Positions 27,028 through 36,835 are shown, counted from the first letter of the stretch. The stretch is DNA of 64,000 nucleotides from Jatrophihabitans sp035642535 (GCA_035642535.1 DASQSE010000024.1:7404-71403), one strand, 5' to 3'. Numbers and translations: made by a program. The notes: a model not told the origin generated them from the letters alone.

Positions 27028-29883
27028 TTAGTCGGTCACCAGTCCGGTCCGCCGGGCGATGGCCGACGCCTCGGTACGGTTGGCCGCCCCAAGCTTTGTG
27101 ATGATCCGGGACACATGCACGCTCGCCGTCTTTGGCGACATGAACAGGGCAGTCCCGATCTGCTCGTTGGTGCGCCCTTGCGCGATCAGCACAAGCACCT
27201 CGCGTTCGCGCTGGGTGAGCTGACCCTCGGCGCGCTGGGTCGACCCGAGCCGGTCGATGAGCCCTTCGGCGTCGCACCGCAATGGGGCCGCACCCAGGGT
27301 GTTCGCGGTGGCGAGTGCAGCCTCGGCGTAGCTGCGCGCAGCAGGTCGCTCACCGCGTGCGGCGAGGACTTCGGCGAGCCGAAGGCTGCACACCGCCGCG
27401 TCGTAGTCGTGCCCGATGGCTCGCCAGCGATCGATTGCCGTCTCGAACAGCTCGAACTGGCGCTCGTCCGCACGGAACCGGGCGAGCTGCGCCTCGAGTT
27501 CGACCGGCCAGGCTTTGCCGAGCGCCGCGTAGCGATGCATCCGGTTCGCGTACGTGACGATCGTGGTGAGGTGGGCCTCGGCGGCCGGCCGATCATCGGC
27601 ATCGGGCCGGCGACTTGCGGCATCGACCTCGAGCCGGGTGAAATCACGCACGGCGGCCCACATGAGCCCGAGCACGGCGTGGTCACTGAACTGCGGATGT
27701 GCCTGCTCCCACACCGGTCCAAGGAGCTGGCGCATCCGGGCAAGATCGCCGGCAACGCCACACACCTGGGCGGCCATCATTGCCGCCGAAAGCGGGTCGA
27801 TTCCGGCCTGCTCCGGCGCACGATCCGGCAGGTTTCGCCAGAGGTCCGGATCGGCGACCTCGCCACGTGCCATCAGGTCGAGTTGGGCGATATGCAGGTC
27901 CGACATGACCAGATGTCCGGCCCAGTTGGGGCGCATCGCCTCGTACTGCGTGCGGGCGTGCTCCCATCGCCCCGTGTGCAGCCAGCTGGGCAGAATGTAG
28001 TTGAGCTGCAGCGCGAAGGTGGGCCAGTCCAATCGGGTATCCAATGTCGACGCGACGATGTCGAAGGCCGCGTTCGCGGCCGCCGCGTTGCCCACCAGCT
28101 GCTGCAGGAGTATCAGTATGTTGCCCACCCAACGGCGGACGTAGGTGCGATCCAAGGTCGGATCCTCGAGGAGACGCTCAAGGTCAGGAATGGCCTGCTC
28201 GGCGCGCCCGACGGCTGCATCGACATATGCCAGTAGGGCCGTGCTGCGGATCGCGGTGCGGGTGTCCCCGCGTTCGCGCAAAATGACCAGACTCTCCTCG
28301 ATCAGCTCCCGGGCAGCGACCGTCTCGCCCTCCTGCAGGATCGCCTCACCGAGATTGCTGAGGAAGATCGCGAGCACCAGGTCGCGCGGACCGGATCGCG
28401 CCCGTTCCTCGAGTTCCGCCCGATCGCCGGGGCCCGCCGAGGAGCCCAACGCCGTCCCGCTGTGCACGTTGACCGCGAGTTCGAGGCAGGCCCGGGTGGA
28501 CGGATCGTTGGCGAGCCGTAGATCCTCGGACAGGACCTCGAGGAATCGGTCGTTGTCGACCTGGCCTACCGCCCAGCGCCGGAATCGCCGGATCTCGCGC
28601 TCGGTGTATTGCTCGAGGCCGGGCAACGGCTTGACGCCGTCCCAGAGCTCGAGGACCCGCTCCCACATCTCCGCCTCGACCTCGTGCAGGTCCAGCTCAC
28701 CGGCGGCGATCGCGGCGCGTGCAGCGGCGGCGAGCGCGTGGGCGGCGTCGCCGGAGCCGGCCCAGTGCTGGGCGACGGCGATCACGGTCGGCGAGGCGGC
28801 CAGTTTGCCGGGATTCGCCTCGAGCACTTCTGCCCAGCGGCGGTGCCACCCACGTCGCGCGCCCGGCGCGATCGACTCATCGACGGCTGCACGCAGCAGT
28901 GGGTGCCGGAAGGCGAGCTCTTCATGGCTCGGCTGCTCATCGAGGACGCCGGCGTTCGTCGCGGCCTTGATCGCGTCGTCGAGCTCATCTTCGGCGAGGT
29001 CGGTCACCTGCTCGAGGAGCTTCAAGCGTAGGTGACCGTCGCCGACCGCCGCCGCCTCGACCAGACGGACGGCGTCAGGCGCGAGTCCGGTGAGCCGGGA
29101 CCGGGAGGCGATCAGCTGGGTGGTTCGCTCGGGGACGCCGGCGGTGGCAACCAGCTCTTCGACGACGAACGGGATCCCGGCGGACAGTTCCTCGACCCGC
29201 GCTCGGGCGCCGGCATCGAGGGAGACGTCCATCCCGGCAAGCTGGCGCCGGACGTCCGCGAGCACGAGGCGCCGGAGGTGCATGGTCTCGGTGACCGGAA
29301 GCTGAGCCAGCCGGGCTATTTCGCGAGCCACTGCGTGCTCCTGCTCGCTGTCGCGGGCGGGGTCGTCGGTCCGCACGGTGGCGACGACGAGGAGCCGATG
29401 GCCCGGGCGCGTGCGCAGCGCGACCGTGAGCAGGTCGCGGCTCGCCGCATCGGCCCAGTGCAGGTCATCGAGGACCCACACCACCAGTCGTTGCGCCGAA
29501 AGGCGATCGAGCAGGTCCAGCGCGGCAGACAACATGCCGACGCGGTCGCCGCTGCGCGCAGTACCCGGCAGCAGTGGAGCAAGCGCCCCGCGCTCGCTGT
29601 CGGTGAGCGCGGTCGGATCGGTGCCGAGCAGGTTCTTCAGCAGGTCGGCGAGTACTCCGAACGGGATCTCGCCGGTCGACATCGCAACGCCGTGGGACAT
29701 CAGTGTCAGCGCATCGTCCAGCCGGCTGACGAAGTCGGAGACCAGTCGGCTCTTGCCGATCCCCGCCTCGCCGGTCACCAGCACCAGCCCCACCTCGCCC
29801 TGGCGGGCTCGCGCCGCCGCGGCCGCGAGCGCGCTCAGCTCGGCATCGCGTCCGACCATCACCCGGCTGCGCATGCGTGCCAC
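27028..29883 (-). CDS. Large ATP-binding LuxR-family transcriptional regulator (LAL/MalT-like)
   Basis: A 951-residue STAND-type regulator. The N-terminal AAA/NTPase has Walker A VTGEAGIGKS near residue 40 and Walker B VVWVLDDLHWADAASRDLL near residue 135. A long helical, TPR-like middle follows. The C-terminus carries a LuxR-type HTH: LTQREREVLVLIAQGRTNEQ, then SPKTASVHVSRIITKLGAAN. Such proteins activate catabolic or secondary-metabolite genes after ligand and ATP binding. No target is obvious; the secreted propeller gene starts divergently about 550 bp away. Start is GTG; an internal ATG lies 3 codons in. Confidence 0.93.
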   Translation of the reverse strand: MARMRSRVMVGRDAELSALAAAAARARQGEVGLVLVTGEAGIGKSRLVSDFVSRLDDALTLMSHGVAMSTGEIPFGVLADLLKNLLGTDPTALTDSERGALAPLLPGTARSGDRVGMLSAALDLLDRLSAQRLVVWVLDDLHWADAASRDLLTVALRTRPGHRLLVVATVRTDDPARDSEQEHAVAREIARLAQLPVTETMHLRRLVLADVRRQLAGMDVSLDAGARARVEELSAGIPFVVEELVATAGVPERTTQLIASRSRLTGLAPDAVRLVEAAAVGDGHLRLKLLEQVTDLAEDELDDAIKAATNAGVLDEQPSHEELAFRHPLLRAAVDESIAPGARRGWHRRWAEVLEANPGKLAASPTVIAVAQHWAGSGDAAHALAAAARAAIAAGELDLHEVEAEMWERVLELWDGVKPLPGLEQYTEREIRRFRRWAVGQVDNDRFLEVLSEDLRLANDPSTRACLELAVNVHSGTALGSSAGPGDRAELEERARSGPRDLVLAIFLSNLGEAILQEGETVAARELIEESLVILRERGDTRTAIRSTALLAYVDAAVGRAEQAIPDLERLLEDPTLDRTYVRRWVGNILILLQQLVGNAAAANAAFDIVASTLDTRLDWPTFALQLNYILPSWLHTGRWEHARTQYEAMRPNWAGHLVMSDLHIAQLDLMARGEVADPDLWRNLPDRAPEQAGIDPLSAAMMAAQVCGVAGDLARMRQLLGPVWEQAHPQFSDHAVLGLMWAAVRDFTRLEVDAASRRPDADDRPAAEAHLTTIVTYANRMHRYAALGKAWPVELEAQLARFRADERQFELFETAIDRWRAIGHDYDAAVCSLRLAEVLAARGERPAARSYAEAALATANTLGAAPLRCDAEGLIDRLGSTQRAEGQLTQREREVLVLIAQGRTNEQIGTALFMSPKTASVHVSRIITKLGAANRTEASAIARRTGLVTD

Positions 29884-30252
29884 GGCGCGATCGTCTCACG
29901 CCAGCACGCCGCGCAGATGCGGGTTTGGCGCGGTCACCGCGTACCGCATCGAGACCCTGGCGCACGTCGACGATCCTGCGGCTAAGAACGGGATCCGCCG
30001 TCGGCAGAACGCCTTATCTGGCGATCTCAGCGCGACCGGCCGGCGCGGAAATACTGCGTTCGGCTGATTCGCGGAGCCCGTCTTACCCCGAGGGTCATGG
30101 CCGTGGACGTGACCAAGGTATGCCGAGGCATCCGGCCACCGCACATGCCGTCAAGTCCTGCACGGCCATCCGCGCGCCGCCACTGGACGGCAACCGATCG
30201 CGTCTCGGGCGGCGCCCGCTCGCAGACCCCGGAAGAAGGACGAGGAACTGCA
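29884..30252. other. Intergenic region upstream of LuxR and propeller genes
   Basis: Divergent region of 369 bp. It should hold promoters for both flanking genes, but I cannot point to a convincing box. No coding potential seen. Confidence 0.4.
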
Positions 30253-30345
30253 ATGGCAATCGATCACCGATCCAGCAGCCCAGGGTGGATACCAGACCCA
30301 TCGGGCCGGTACGAGCTCGGCCACTTCGGCATTTGTCGGGACTTG
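30253..30345 (+). pseudogene. DUF2510-like fragment fused in frame upstream of the propeller gene
   Basis: From ATG 30253 (GAAGAAGGACGAGG upstream) the frame reads MAIDHRSSSPGWIPDPSGRY and then ELGHFGIC, a degraded DUF2510 motif (normally GWYPDP...RYWDG). The frame is open into the propeller start at 30433, but the intervening residues resemble nothing. The intact DUF2510 gene at 32199 shows the expected form. Either a remnant or a mis-extended 5' end. Confidence 0.4.
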
Positions 30346-30432
30346 ATGGCGTTGCCATTTACCCGACATGCCGCTGATACTTCCGAGGACCTTTCCGGGG
30401 AGTGCGCCGGGTCGAGTATCGGGGGCGAGACC

Positions 30433-31917
30433 ATGTCGCAACACACTGGCCTGCGCAGGCAGACGGTCAATTACGGCGGTGCAGGCAGCCAGGGTCTGCG
30501 TCGGGCGGTGTTGGCGGTCACGCTCGCAGCAGCGGCCACCTTAACGCCCGTCGCGGCGACGGCGGCCGCGGCGGTCCCGTTCGACGCGGTGCGCGTGGCC
30601 CCAGCTGGCACATCGTTCGCGGCGGCCAGTCCAGGCGCCAAGCTGTGGGCCAAGCGTTACAACGGCACCGGCAACAACAACGACGTGGCCACTGCGGTGG
30701 CGGCCAGCCCGGACGGGAAGACGGTGTACGTCACCGGGCAGAGCTATGGGACCGCACTTGTGACCGACTACGCCACGGTCGCCTACAACGCCACCAACGG
30801 CACCCGGCGGTGGGTGGCCCGCTACCAAACCCCGAGCGGCTTCGACGCGCCCAGCTCGGTGGCGGCCAGCCCGGACGGCACGAAGGTCTTCGTCACCGGG
30901 AAGAGCACTGTCGGCCAGGCCGTCAACTACGCCACGGTCGCCTACAACGCCGCCACCGGCCACCGGCTGTGGGCCAAGGGCTACAACGGCCCCGGTAACA
31001 ACAGCGACGACGAGGCGACCGCGGTGGCGGTCAGCCCCAGCAGCGGCACGGTATACGTCACCGGGTTCAGCGGGGGGAATGGCACGGCGACCGACTACGC
31101 CACGATCGCCTACAAAGCCGCCGCCGGCACCCAGCGGTGGGTCAAGCGCTACAACGGCCCTCCCGGCAACGACTACGACAACGCCAACTCGATGGCCGTC
31201 AGCCCCGCGGGAATGGTGTACGTAACCGGCGAAAGCGTGGGCGGCCCCGCCTCGGGCTATGACTACGCCACCATCGCCTACGACGCCACCGGCCACCAGC
31301 TCTGGGTCAAGCGCTACACCGGCCCCGGCGGCTTCTCCGACGATGCCAAATCGGTGGCGGTCAGCCCGAACGGCAAGACGGTGTACGTCACCGGCCAAAG
31401 CTGGGGCGGCCAGACCCCGGCCTGGGACTACGCCACGGTCGCCTACGACGCCGTCAGCGGTGCCCAGCAGTGGGTCAGGCGGTACAACGGTCCCGGGAAC
31501 GCGTACGACCTGGCCAGCTCGGTAGCGGTCAGCCCCACCAGCGGGACGGTGTATGTCACCGGGCGAAGCGCGGGAGCAAACACTGGGGCGGACTACGCCA
31601 CGATCGCCTACACCGCCACCGGCACCAAGCGCTGGGTCAAGCGGTACAACGACACCAGCAACGGCGACGACGAGGCCACCTCGCTGGCAGTCAGCCCCAC
31701 CGGGAAGACGATGTACGTCACCGGGCAAAGCCACACGAACACCGGACTCACCTACGCCACGGTCGCCTACACCGCCGCCGGCACCCAGCGGTGGGTCAAG
31801 CGCCCTGCCGGCAGCATCCTCTACCCCAGCTCGATAACGGTCAGCCCAACCACCGGGACGGTGTTCGTCACCGGGTCAAACACCGGGGACTACACCACGA
31901 TCGCCTACCAGGGCTGA
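30433..31917 (+). CDS. Secreted eight-repeat beta-propeller protein
   Basis: A 494-residue exported protein. The signal peptide includes GLRRAVLAVTLAAAATLTPV and ends near AAAAVPFDA. The rest is eight tandem repeats of about 53 residues, each with W-[AV]-[KR]-x-Y, a [ST]-[VM]-A-[AV]-S-P core, VYVTG, and YAT[VI]AY. These are SBBP-type beta-propeller repeats, predicting one eight-bladed ring. The last repeat is shorter and closes the ring. There is no anchor domain, so it is probably secreted. It may bind a ligand or another surface protein; no enzymatic motif is seen. Neighbours are DUF2510 sequences and a LuxR regulator. Confidence 0.85.
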   Translation: MSQHTGLRRQTVNYGGAGSQGLRRAVLAVTLAAAATLTPVAATAAAAVPFDAVRVAPAGTSFAAASPGAKLWAKRYNGTGNNNDVATAVAASPDGKTVYVTGQSYGTALVTDYATVAYNATNGTRRWVARYQTPSGFDAPSSVAASPDGTKVFVTGKSTVGQAVNYATVAYNAATGHRLWAKGYNGPGNNSDDEATAVAVSPSSGTVYVTGFSGGNGTATDYATIAYKAAAGTQRWVKRYNGPPGNDYDNANSMAVSPAGMVYVTGESVGGPASGYDYATIAYDATGHQLWVKRYTGPGGFSDDAKSVAVSPNGKTVYVTGQSWGGQTPAWDYATVAYDAVSGAQQWVRRYNGPGNAYDLASSVAVSPTSGTVYVTGRSAGANTGADYATIAYTATGTKRWVKRYNDTSNGDDEATSLAVSPTGKTMYVTGQSHTNTGLTYATVAYTAAGTQRWVKRPAGSILYPSSITVSPTTGTVFVTGSNTGDYTTIAYQG

Positions 31918-32198
31918 GCATGCCCATTCCGCGGTGTGAAGACTGAGGCGAAGCCGCCGTCATAAGCAACAAGCGGGACAGCACAGCTGCCCTTGCCGAC
32001 GCGTTGGTGACCGAGTCGCTCTGGGCACCGTCTAGCGCCGGGGGCATGCGGTGATGAAGCTCTTGGGAGCCGCGCTAGGCGCGCGCCGCAACTGTCGGCC
32101 GGGGACAGCTCGATGCGCTACGGCCGCTCCACCATGCTCACCGGCCGGCCACCAGTCGCGCCGGACACAACCAAACAACCCAACGGGGGTGGAATCAG
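31918..32198. other. Gap between propeller and DUF2510 genes
   Basis: No gene seen. The 3' end contains GGGGGTGG before the next ATG. Confidence 0.4.
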
Positions 32199-32840
32199 AT
32201 GACGCAGCAGCAGACACCGGTCGGGTGGTATCCCGACCCGACCGGTCGGCACGAGTCGCGCTACTTCAACGGGCAATGGACCCAGCAGGTCTCTACGCAA
32301 GGCGTGAACTCCATCGACCCATTGACTGCGTCGCCGCCACCGGCCACCAGCGCCCAGGTCAGTACGTCGGTGCACACGCCGTACGGCCCGACCGGACAGA
32401 CCGGGCCCGGCACGCCGCCGCCCTACCTGCAGAGCGCGCCGCGCACCAGCTGGCGCTCGCCGAAGGTCAAGCTGGCGATCGCCGGTGGCGTGGTAGCTGT
32501 GGCCGTCGGCATCACCCTGGCCGTCACCTTGAGCGGCGGCAGCAGCGGGGGCCACGGCCTCTGCACCGACGCGCGCGCACTGTATGCGAGGTACGGGTCG
32601 CTTCCTGCGATGAAGGCCGACCTCAGTAAGAACCGGTCGGAGGTCTCGTACGTGGCGGACCAATTCGACCTGCTCGCCGCGGAATCTCCCTCCCCGCAGA
32701 ACGCCGCCGATCTGCGCCTAGTCGCCGGCGCCTTCCGCGACCTCTACAACGGCAACTACGTGGCATTCCAAGCGGAGCAGGCGCGGGTCAACGCCGCGGC
32801 CAACCGCGCTAAGGCCTACCTCACCGACCAGTGCGGGTAG
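32199..32840 (+). CDS. DUF2510 membrane-anchored protein
   Basis: A 213-residue protein with an N-terminal DUF2510 motif (VGWYPDPTGRHESRYFNGQW), a Pro/Thr-rich linker, one membrane segment (KLAIAGGVVAVAVGITLAVT, about residues 91-110) and a helical extracytoplasmic domain with a Cys near each end (GLCTDAR, LTDQCG) that could form a disulfide. DUF2510 is a short cytoplasmic module usual in actinobacterial membrane proteins. Function unknown. GGGGGTGG lies before the ATG. Confidence 0.8.
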   Translation: MTQQQTPVGWYPDPTGRHESRYFNGQWTQQVSTQGVNSIDPLTASPPPATSAQVSTSVHTPYGPTGQTGPGTPPPYLQSAPRTSWRSPKVKLAIAGGVVAVAVGITLAVTLSGGSSGGHGLCTDARALYARYGSLPAMKADLSKNRSEVSYVADQFDLLAAESPSPQNAADLRLVAGAFRDLYNGNYVAFQAEQARVNAAANRAKAYLTDQCG

Positions 32841-33273
32841 TCGTCGGAAACGAAGACCCGTCGCCGCCAGAGGCCCGACGCGCGCCTGGGAGGGCGGGCA
32901 CGGGGCGACTTCGGCCCGGACTGACCGTCCAGAACCAGAAAACTACATTCGCAGATACGGCCCGCAGCTAATCGGCGACAGGTCGCATCGGTCACCGATA
33001 CAGCGCGCTGTCGCTCGGAGGTCCGCGGGCCGTGCGCGAATGACTGTTACGGCGCACCTCGCCCGCAGGTCCGACGCGTTCCGTATTCGGCGATCCGTCA
33101 CGCCCCGGAGAACGCGGAGCGCCATATTCATGTTCAGCCACCAACCGCCGTGCAATACCGCTGACGTGTGCATCGACGCCGGCATTGTCATGTCGGTGCG
33201 ACGCTGCTGCTGGGTCACGGCGGACCATGCCGTCGCGTCGCGCCGCCCCGGCGCGCGCGCCTGGATCTTTTCG
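32841..33273. other. Region without gene, next to IS remnant
   Basis: About 430 bp with no recognisable gene. Minus-strand frames downstream of the IS3 OrfA remnant show no OrfB (DDE) motif, so the rest of the insertion sequence has been lost. Confidence 0.4.
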
Positions 33274-33421
33274 CTAATCGGCCTGGCCACCGACGCCCAG
33301 CTTGGCCGCGACCGCACGGATCGCGGGCCCACAGCGACGGATAGTCCTCCCTGATCTCGACGAGGGTCCGCACCGCCCGCACCCGCAACTCCTGCGGGTA
33401 GTTGCTCCCATCGCGCGACAT
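33274..33421 (-). pseudogene. IS3-family transposase OrfA remnant
   Basis: From ATG 33421 the frame reads MSRDGSNYPQELRVRAVRTL then VEIREDYPSLWA, the start of IS3-family OrfA. One extra C near 33326-33330 breaks the frame; skipping it gives AIRAVAAKLGVG, the normal continuation. The HTH second half, leucine zipper and OrfB are missing. No terminal inverted repeats seen. Confidence 0.7.
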
Positions 33422-33749
33422 GACTCCAGGCTCTCGTTCTGACGAACTGGAGCGTCCGGACCCGCCCGGGCGGTTCACCCTGTGGAGGTGATATGGACGG
33501 TTCTTGGCGTGGCTAGCGTGCCGCTCGAAGGAGCACATCGGGACGGGCAGGTGCGATCAAAGTCATGCTGGCGCTCGGCGGCGGCGCGCTCTCGCGGTGC
33601 GCGGAGAGGATCTACCGATTCCACCCGACGTGCCAACAAGCAGCCGTAACGCGGGCGCTCGAGCAGAGCGCGCGGCTCGGCTGGCAGGGCAATTGGCCGG
33701 CCGATGAGCTGGCCCGGTTGCGGCACAAGTTCGGTGGTGAGCGCGCGCG
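33422..33749. other. Region upstream of the flavoprotein gene
   Basis: A 67-codon plus-strand frame (33565-33765: RIYRFHPTCQQAAVTRALEQ and following) looks weakly protein-like but matches no family I know. No other signal seen. Confidence 0.3.
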
Positions 33750-34913
33750 GTGTGGGACGTTGTGATCGTCGGAAGTGGGCCGGCAGGTAGTGCTGCAGCC
33801 ATCGGCGCTCTGTCTTGCAGACCGTCCGCCTCGGTGCTACTGGTGGACCGCGTCGATTTTCCGCGCGACAAGGCCTGTGGTGATGCCGTGCTGGACGCTG
33901 CGTTGGCGGAGTTGGAGAGTTACGGGGTCGCGCGGCACCGCATCGTCGGCGATCACCGTTCGGTGGATACGTTGCGCATCACTTCGCCGCGCGGCGTGCA
34001 GGTGTCCGGCCAGACTCGCTGTCCGATCACGATCGTGCCTCGGATGGTGCTCGACGCGAATCTGCGCACTGCCGCCCGAACGGCCGGGGCGGAGTCGGTA
34101 CGGCACACGGTGCGCAGCGTGCGGGAGCTGGACACATGTGTGGAAATCGACGGCAAGCTGAAGGCGCGAGTCCTGATCGCCGCCGACGGAGCCGAATCCG
34201 CGGTCCGTCGGTCGCTGATCGGTTCGCGACGGCGCGACATCGCGGTTGCCATCCGCGGCTATGCGCGCACTACCGGCGACCCGGTGCCGACGATCATGCT
34301 CGACGACCGACCTGGACTGGCCTACGCGTGGCGCTTTCCCACGGCCGGCGGACCGACCAATGTCGGATATGGCCGGTCGTTGGCGTCCGGTGAGACCGTT
34401 TCTCGCTCGGTGCTGCTTCGCAAGATGCACGTCCTGTTGCCGGGACTGGAGGTCGACCCAACCACGATCCGGGCCCACCGGTTGCCGCTGTCCACCTCCG
34501 CGCAGCCCCTGGCTCGTGGCCGAGTCCTGTTCGCCGGCGATGCAGCGAGCCTGATCAATCCGGTCTCCGGCGAAGGGATCAACTACGCGATCGCGACCGG
34601 CCTGGCTGCCGGGGCCGCCAGCATGCTGGGCGCGGCCCGTGCCGGGCAGCACTACCGAGCCAGCGTGCAGCGCCGACTCGGTCGACACCACCACGACATC
34701 GCAACCCTCGCCGCGATCACCCAATCTCGCACGCTGCTCGAAGCAGGAGCCCGCGCGGCCAGAACAAACCCCCGGGTATTCGAGGACATCGCCACACTCG
34801 GCATCGGCGAGGGCTTGCTGACCCCACGGCTGATCGTGGGCATGGCGACCGAGGTACTGCTGGGCGCGGCCCGATCCCTGCTACCCGCCGGCTTGGTGCG
34901 CGAACGCGGCTGA
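33750..34913 (+). CDS. Geranylgeranyl reductase-family FAD-dependent oxidoreductase
   Basis: A 387-residue flavoprotein of the GGR/PHBH fold. The dinucleotide-binding motif VVIVGSGPAGSAAAIG is at the N-terminus, followed by FPRDKACGDAV with the conserved Cys-Gly of geranylgeranyl reductases. The FAD-ribityl motif is VLFAGDAASLINPVSGEGIN near residue 265. Members saturate isoprenoid chains of lipids or quinones. No isoprenoid partner gene is adjacent. Start is GTG 33750, with the flavin motif only a few residues in, so no residues are missing. Confidence 0.9.
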   Translation: MWDVVIVGSGPAGSAAAIGALSCRPSASVLLVDRVDFPRDKACGDAVLDAALAELESYGVARHRIVGDHRSVDTLRITSPRGVQVSGQTRCPITIVPRMVLDANLRTAARTAGAESVRHTVRSVRELDTCVEIDGKLKARVLIAADGAESAVRRSLIGSRRRDIAVAIRGYARTTGDPVPTIMLDDRPGLAYAWRFPTAGGPTNVGYGRSLASGETVSRSVLLRKMHVLLPGLEVDPTTIRAHRLPLSTSAQPLARGRVLFAGDAASLINPVSGEGINYAIATGLAAGAASMLGAARAGQHYRASVQRRLGRHHHDIATLAAITQSRTLLEAGARAARTNPRVFEDIATLGIGEGLLTPRLIVGMATEVLLGAARSLLPAGLVRERG

Positions 34914-35150
34914 CGCGCCACGCTCACAGCATCGGTCACGCACCGCCCGCCACGCGTACGCGTGCTCGGCCGCTGGGATCGTCCAGCGAGACCGCGCTGA
35001 GCCACCGAGCTCCCAACTCGCCGCGGACTCCGGCAGACCCTCGTCAGATCGTGGCCACAGGTGGTCAGCTCGTACCCGTGGCCGTCGTACTCGACCTGGC
35101 GAGATAGGTCCGCAGCGGCGCCGGCAAGTCCGCCGCGGCGATCGCTAGCA
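34914..35150. other. Gap between convergent genes
   Basis: No gene or strong hairpin seen. Confidence 0.4.
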
Positions 35151-35981
35151 TCAGGGACGCTCGCCGGACAACTCGCAGACGTAGATCGAGGTCCCCGGGA
35201 AGATCGCGCCGAGCAGCGGCGACCACTGCCCCCATTCCGCGGTCAGGTCGGCCGGCCATTCCGGCTCGACGACATCGACGAGCCGAAATCCGGCAGCGAC
35301 GATCTCGCGCACCCGGTCGCCGAACGTGCGATGGTGCTCGACGTAGGTCGGCGCCCCATGGTCATCGAACTCCACGTAGGGGGTTCGCTCCCAGTACGGC
35401 ATCCGCGCCGTCAGACCATCCGGACCGGGATCGTATGGGAAGCACCAACGCATAGGGTGCGTGGTCGAGAACACCCAACGGCCGCCCGGACGCAACACCC
35501 GCGCCACCTCACGCATGACCCGCGCCGAATCGGCCACGAAGGGCATCGCGCCGAAGGCAGTGAAGGCGATGTCGAAGGATTGGTCGGTGAACGGCAGAAA
35601 CTCCGCGTCGGCCTGCACCAGCGGCACGTAGATCTGGGTCCGCTCCGCGCTAGCACGGCCCTGGGCCAGCATTCCGGACGACAGGTCCGTGGCCACCGGG
35701 CGCGCGCCCTGCCCGACCAGCCAGCGCGAGCACATCGCCGACCCGCAACCCACCTCGAGCACCCGGCAACTGCGCACATCCCCGAGCAGGCGCGCGTCCT
35801 CTTCCCGCAGCCGCTCAGGACACCACACGAAGTCAGCCTCACCCAGGAAGCCGCCATGCTCGGCGTGGTAATCGCCGGCCAGTGCGTCCCACCACCGACG
35901 GTTGGCACGCACCGTGTCGATCAGGCTCACCGACCGACGCGCCGAGCCGACCGGATTCGGGCGATCCTGCTCGGTCGTCAT
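35151..35981 (-). CDS. Class I SAM-dependent methyltransferase
   Basis: A 276-residue enzyme. The N-terminus (NRRWWDALAGDYHAEHGGFL and FVWCPERLREEDARLLGD) and SAM motif I VLEVGCGSAMCSRWLVGQG near residue 73 match an actinobacterial Methyltransf_11 subgroup. Post-motifs DAEFLPFTDQSFD and REVARVLRPGGRW follow, and the C-terminal half is complete. GAGGT lies 7 nt before the ATG. Substrate unknown; cargo of the island. Confidence 0.9.
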   Translation of the reverse strand: MTTEQDRPNPVGSARRSVSLIDTVRANRRWWDALAGDYHAEHGGFLGEADFVWCPERLREEDARLLGDVRSCRVLEVGCGSAMCSRWLVGQGARPVATDLSSGMLAQGRASAERTQIYVPLVQADAEFLPFTDQSFDIAFTAFGAMPFVADSARVMREVARVLRPGGRWVFSTTHPMRWCFPYDPGPDGLTARMPYWERTPYVEFDDHGAPTYVEHHRTFGDRVREIVAAGFRLVDVVEPEWPADLTAEWGQWSPLLGAIFPGTSIYVCELSGERP

Positions 35982-36163
35982 GCGAATGACCTCTGCGTGT
36001 AACGAAAGTACGTTTCCGGATTCAACTGCGGTACTCCGCTACGAGTATCGGACAGACTTCTGTCCATTTAGGTATGCGACTTGGCGTGCTGTCCCGCGCT
36101 GGAGCGCATACCTTCGGGCCCTTGTTCAACTACCGCGAACTCGTCCCAGTACAAGGGTGGGAT
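35982..36163. other. Gap upstream of methyltransferase gene
   Basis: No coding frame seen; contains the 5' signals of the methyltransferase gene. Confidence 0.4.
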
Positions 36164-36835
36164 TTAGCTAACGAGGCCGGCGATTCCGTTGCGCAACAGT
36201 GACGCGGCCAGCAGCACGATGATGACTGCCATGACGTTGCGGACATTGCGCACCAGCCAGTCCCGGGCGCCGTGCAGCACGCGCCTGGTCGGGTTCGGGG
36301 CGACCAGCAGCATCACCAGCGCGGTCGCCAACGGCAGCAGGGACACCAACGAGAAGAAGACCCAGTCGACAATGAACTGGGTGGCAGTCGGATCAGTTTC
36401 GGAGATGTCCTTGAGGGCGATGGGGATAAATCCACCGGGATTTGCCAATGTTGCGCCGGCGCCGATGATAGCGATGACGCGTGAGTTGGCGACGTTGCCC
36501 ATCTGCGCGACCATGCCCTCAACTCGTTTGCGGTCCGGCGGTCGGCGCAGCGAACGCAGCAGCCAGCCGAGCAGCAAAGCCGCAGCGACGACGTCCAGGA
36601 CGGCGACCCAGGTTCGCGGTTCGGAGGGGGCGTCGGAGGCGGCATGGTCGCCGAGCACGAATGCGGCGATGACGCCGATCGCCAATGTCACGGACAGCGC
36701 GCCGAGGTAGAACCAAACGCCGGTGCGCCGCGGCCGGTCCCCCAGCACCAGGGCCAGAACGGAAAACGTCAGGGTGGTCGGCGACATCATCGCAGCGAGA
36801 GTCACGAGCACGAACTCGGCGTCGACCCAGCCCAT
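36164..36835 (-). CDS. GAP/Sap-family membrane protein
   Basis: A 223-residue protein with six predicted membrane segments, starting EFVLVTLAAMMSPTTLTFSV. This is the pattern of the Sap (sulfolipid-1-addressing protein)/GAP family, related to LysE-type transporters and linked in mycobacteria to glycolipid export. The central loop with SLRRPPDRKRVEGMVAQM is cytoplasmic. The ATG at 36835 is preceded by TACCGT at 6 nt. The real cargo is unknown. Confidence 0.82.
   Translation of the reverse strand: MGWVDAEFVLVTLAAMMSPTTLTFSVLALVLGDRPRRTGVWFYLGALSVTLAIGVIAAFVLGDHAASDAPSEPRTWVAVLDVVAAALLLGWLLRSLRRPPDRKRVEGMVAQMGNVANSRVIAIIGAGATLANPGGFIPIALKDISETDPTATQFIVDWVFFSLVSLLPLATALVMLLVAPNPTRRVLHGARDWLVRNVRNVMAVIIVLLAASLLRNGIAGLVS

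Noticed and set aside
30097..30432. Long N-terminal extension of the propeller protein
   Set aside because: The signal peptide begins after 30433 and the extra residues resemble no exported leader; only a DUF2510-like patch is recognisable.
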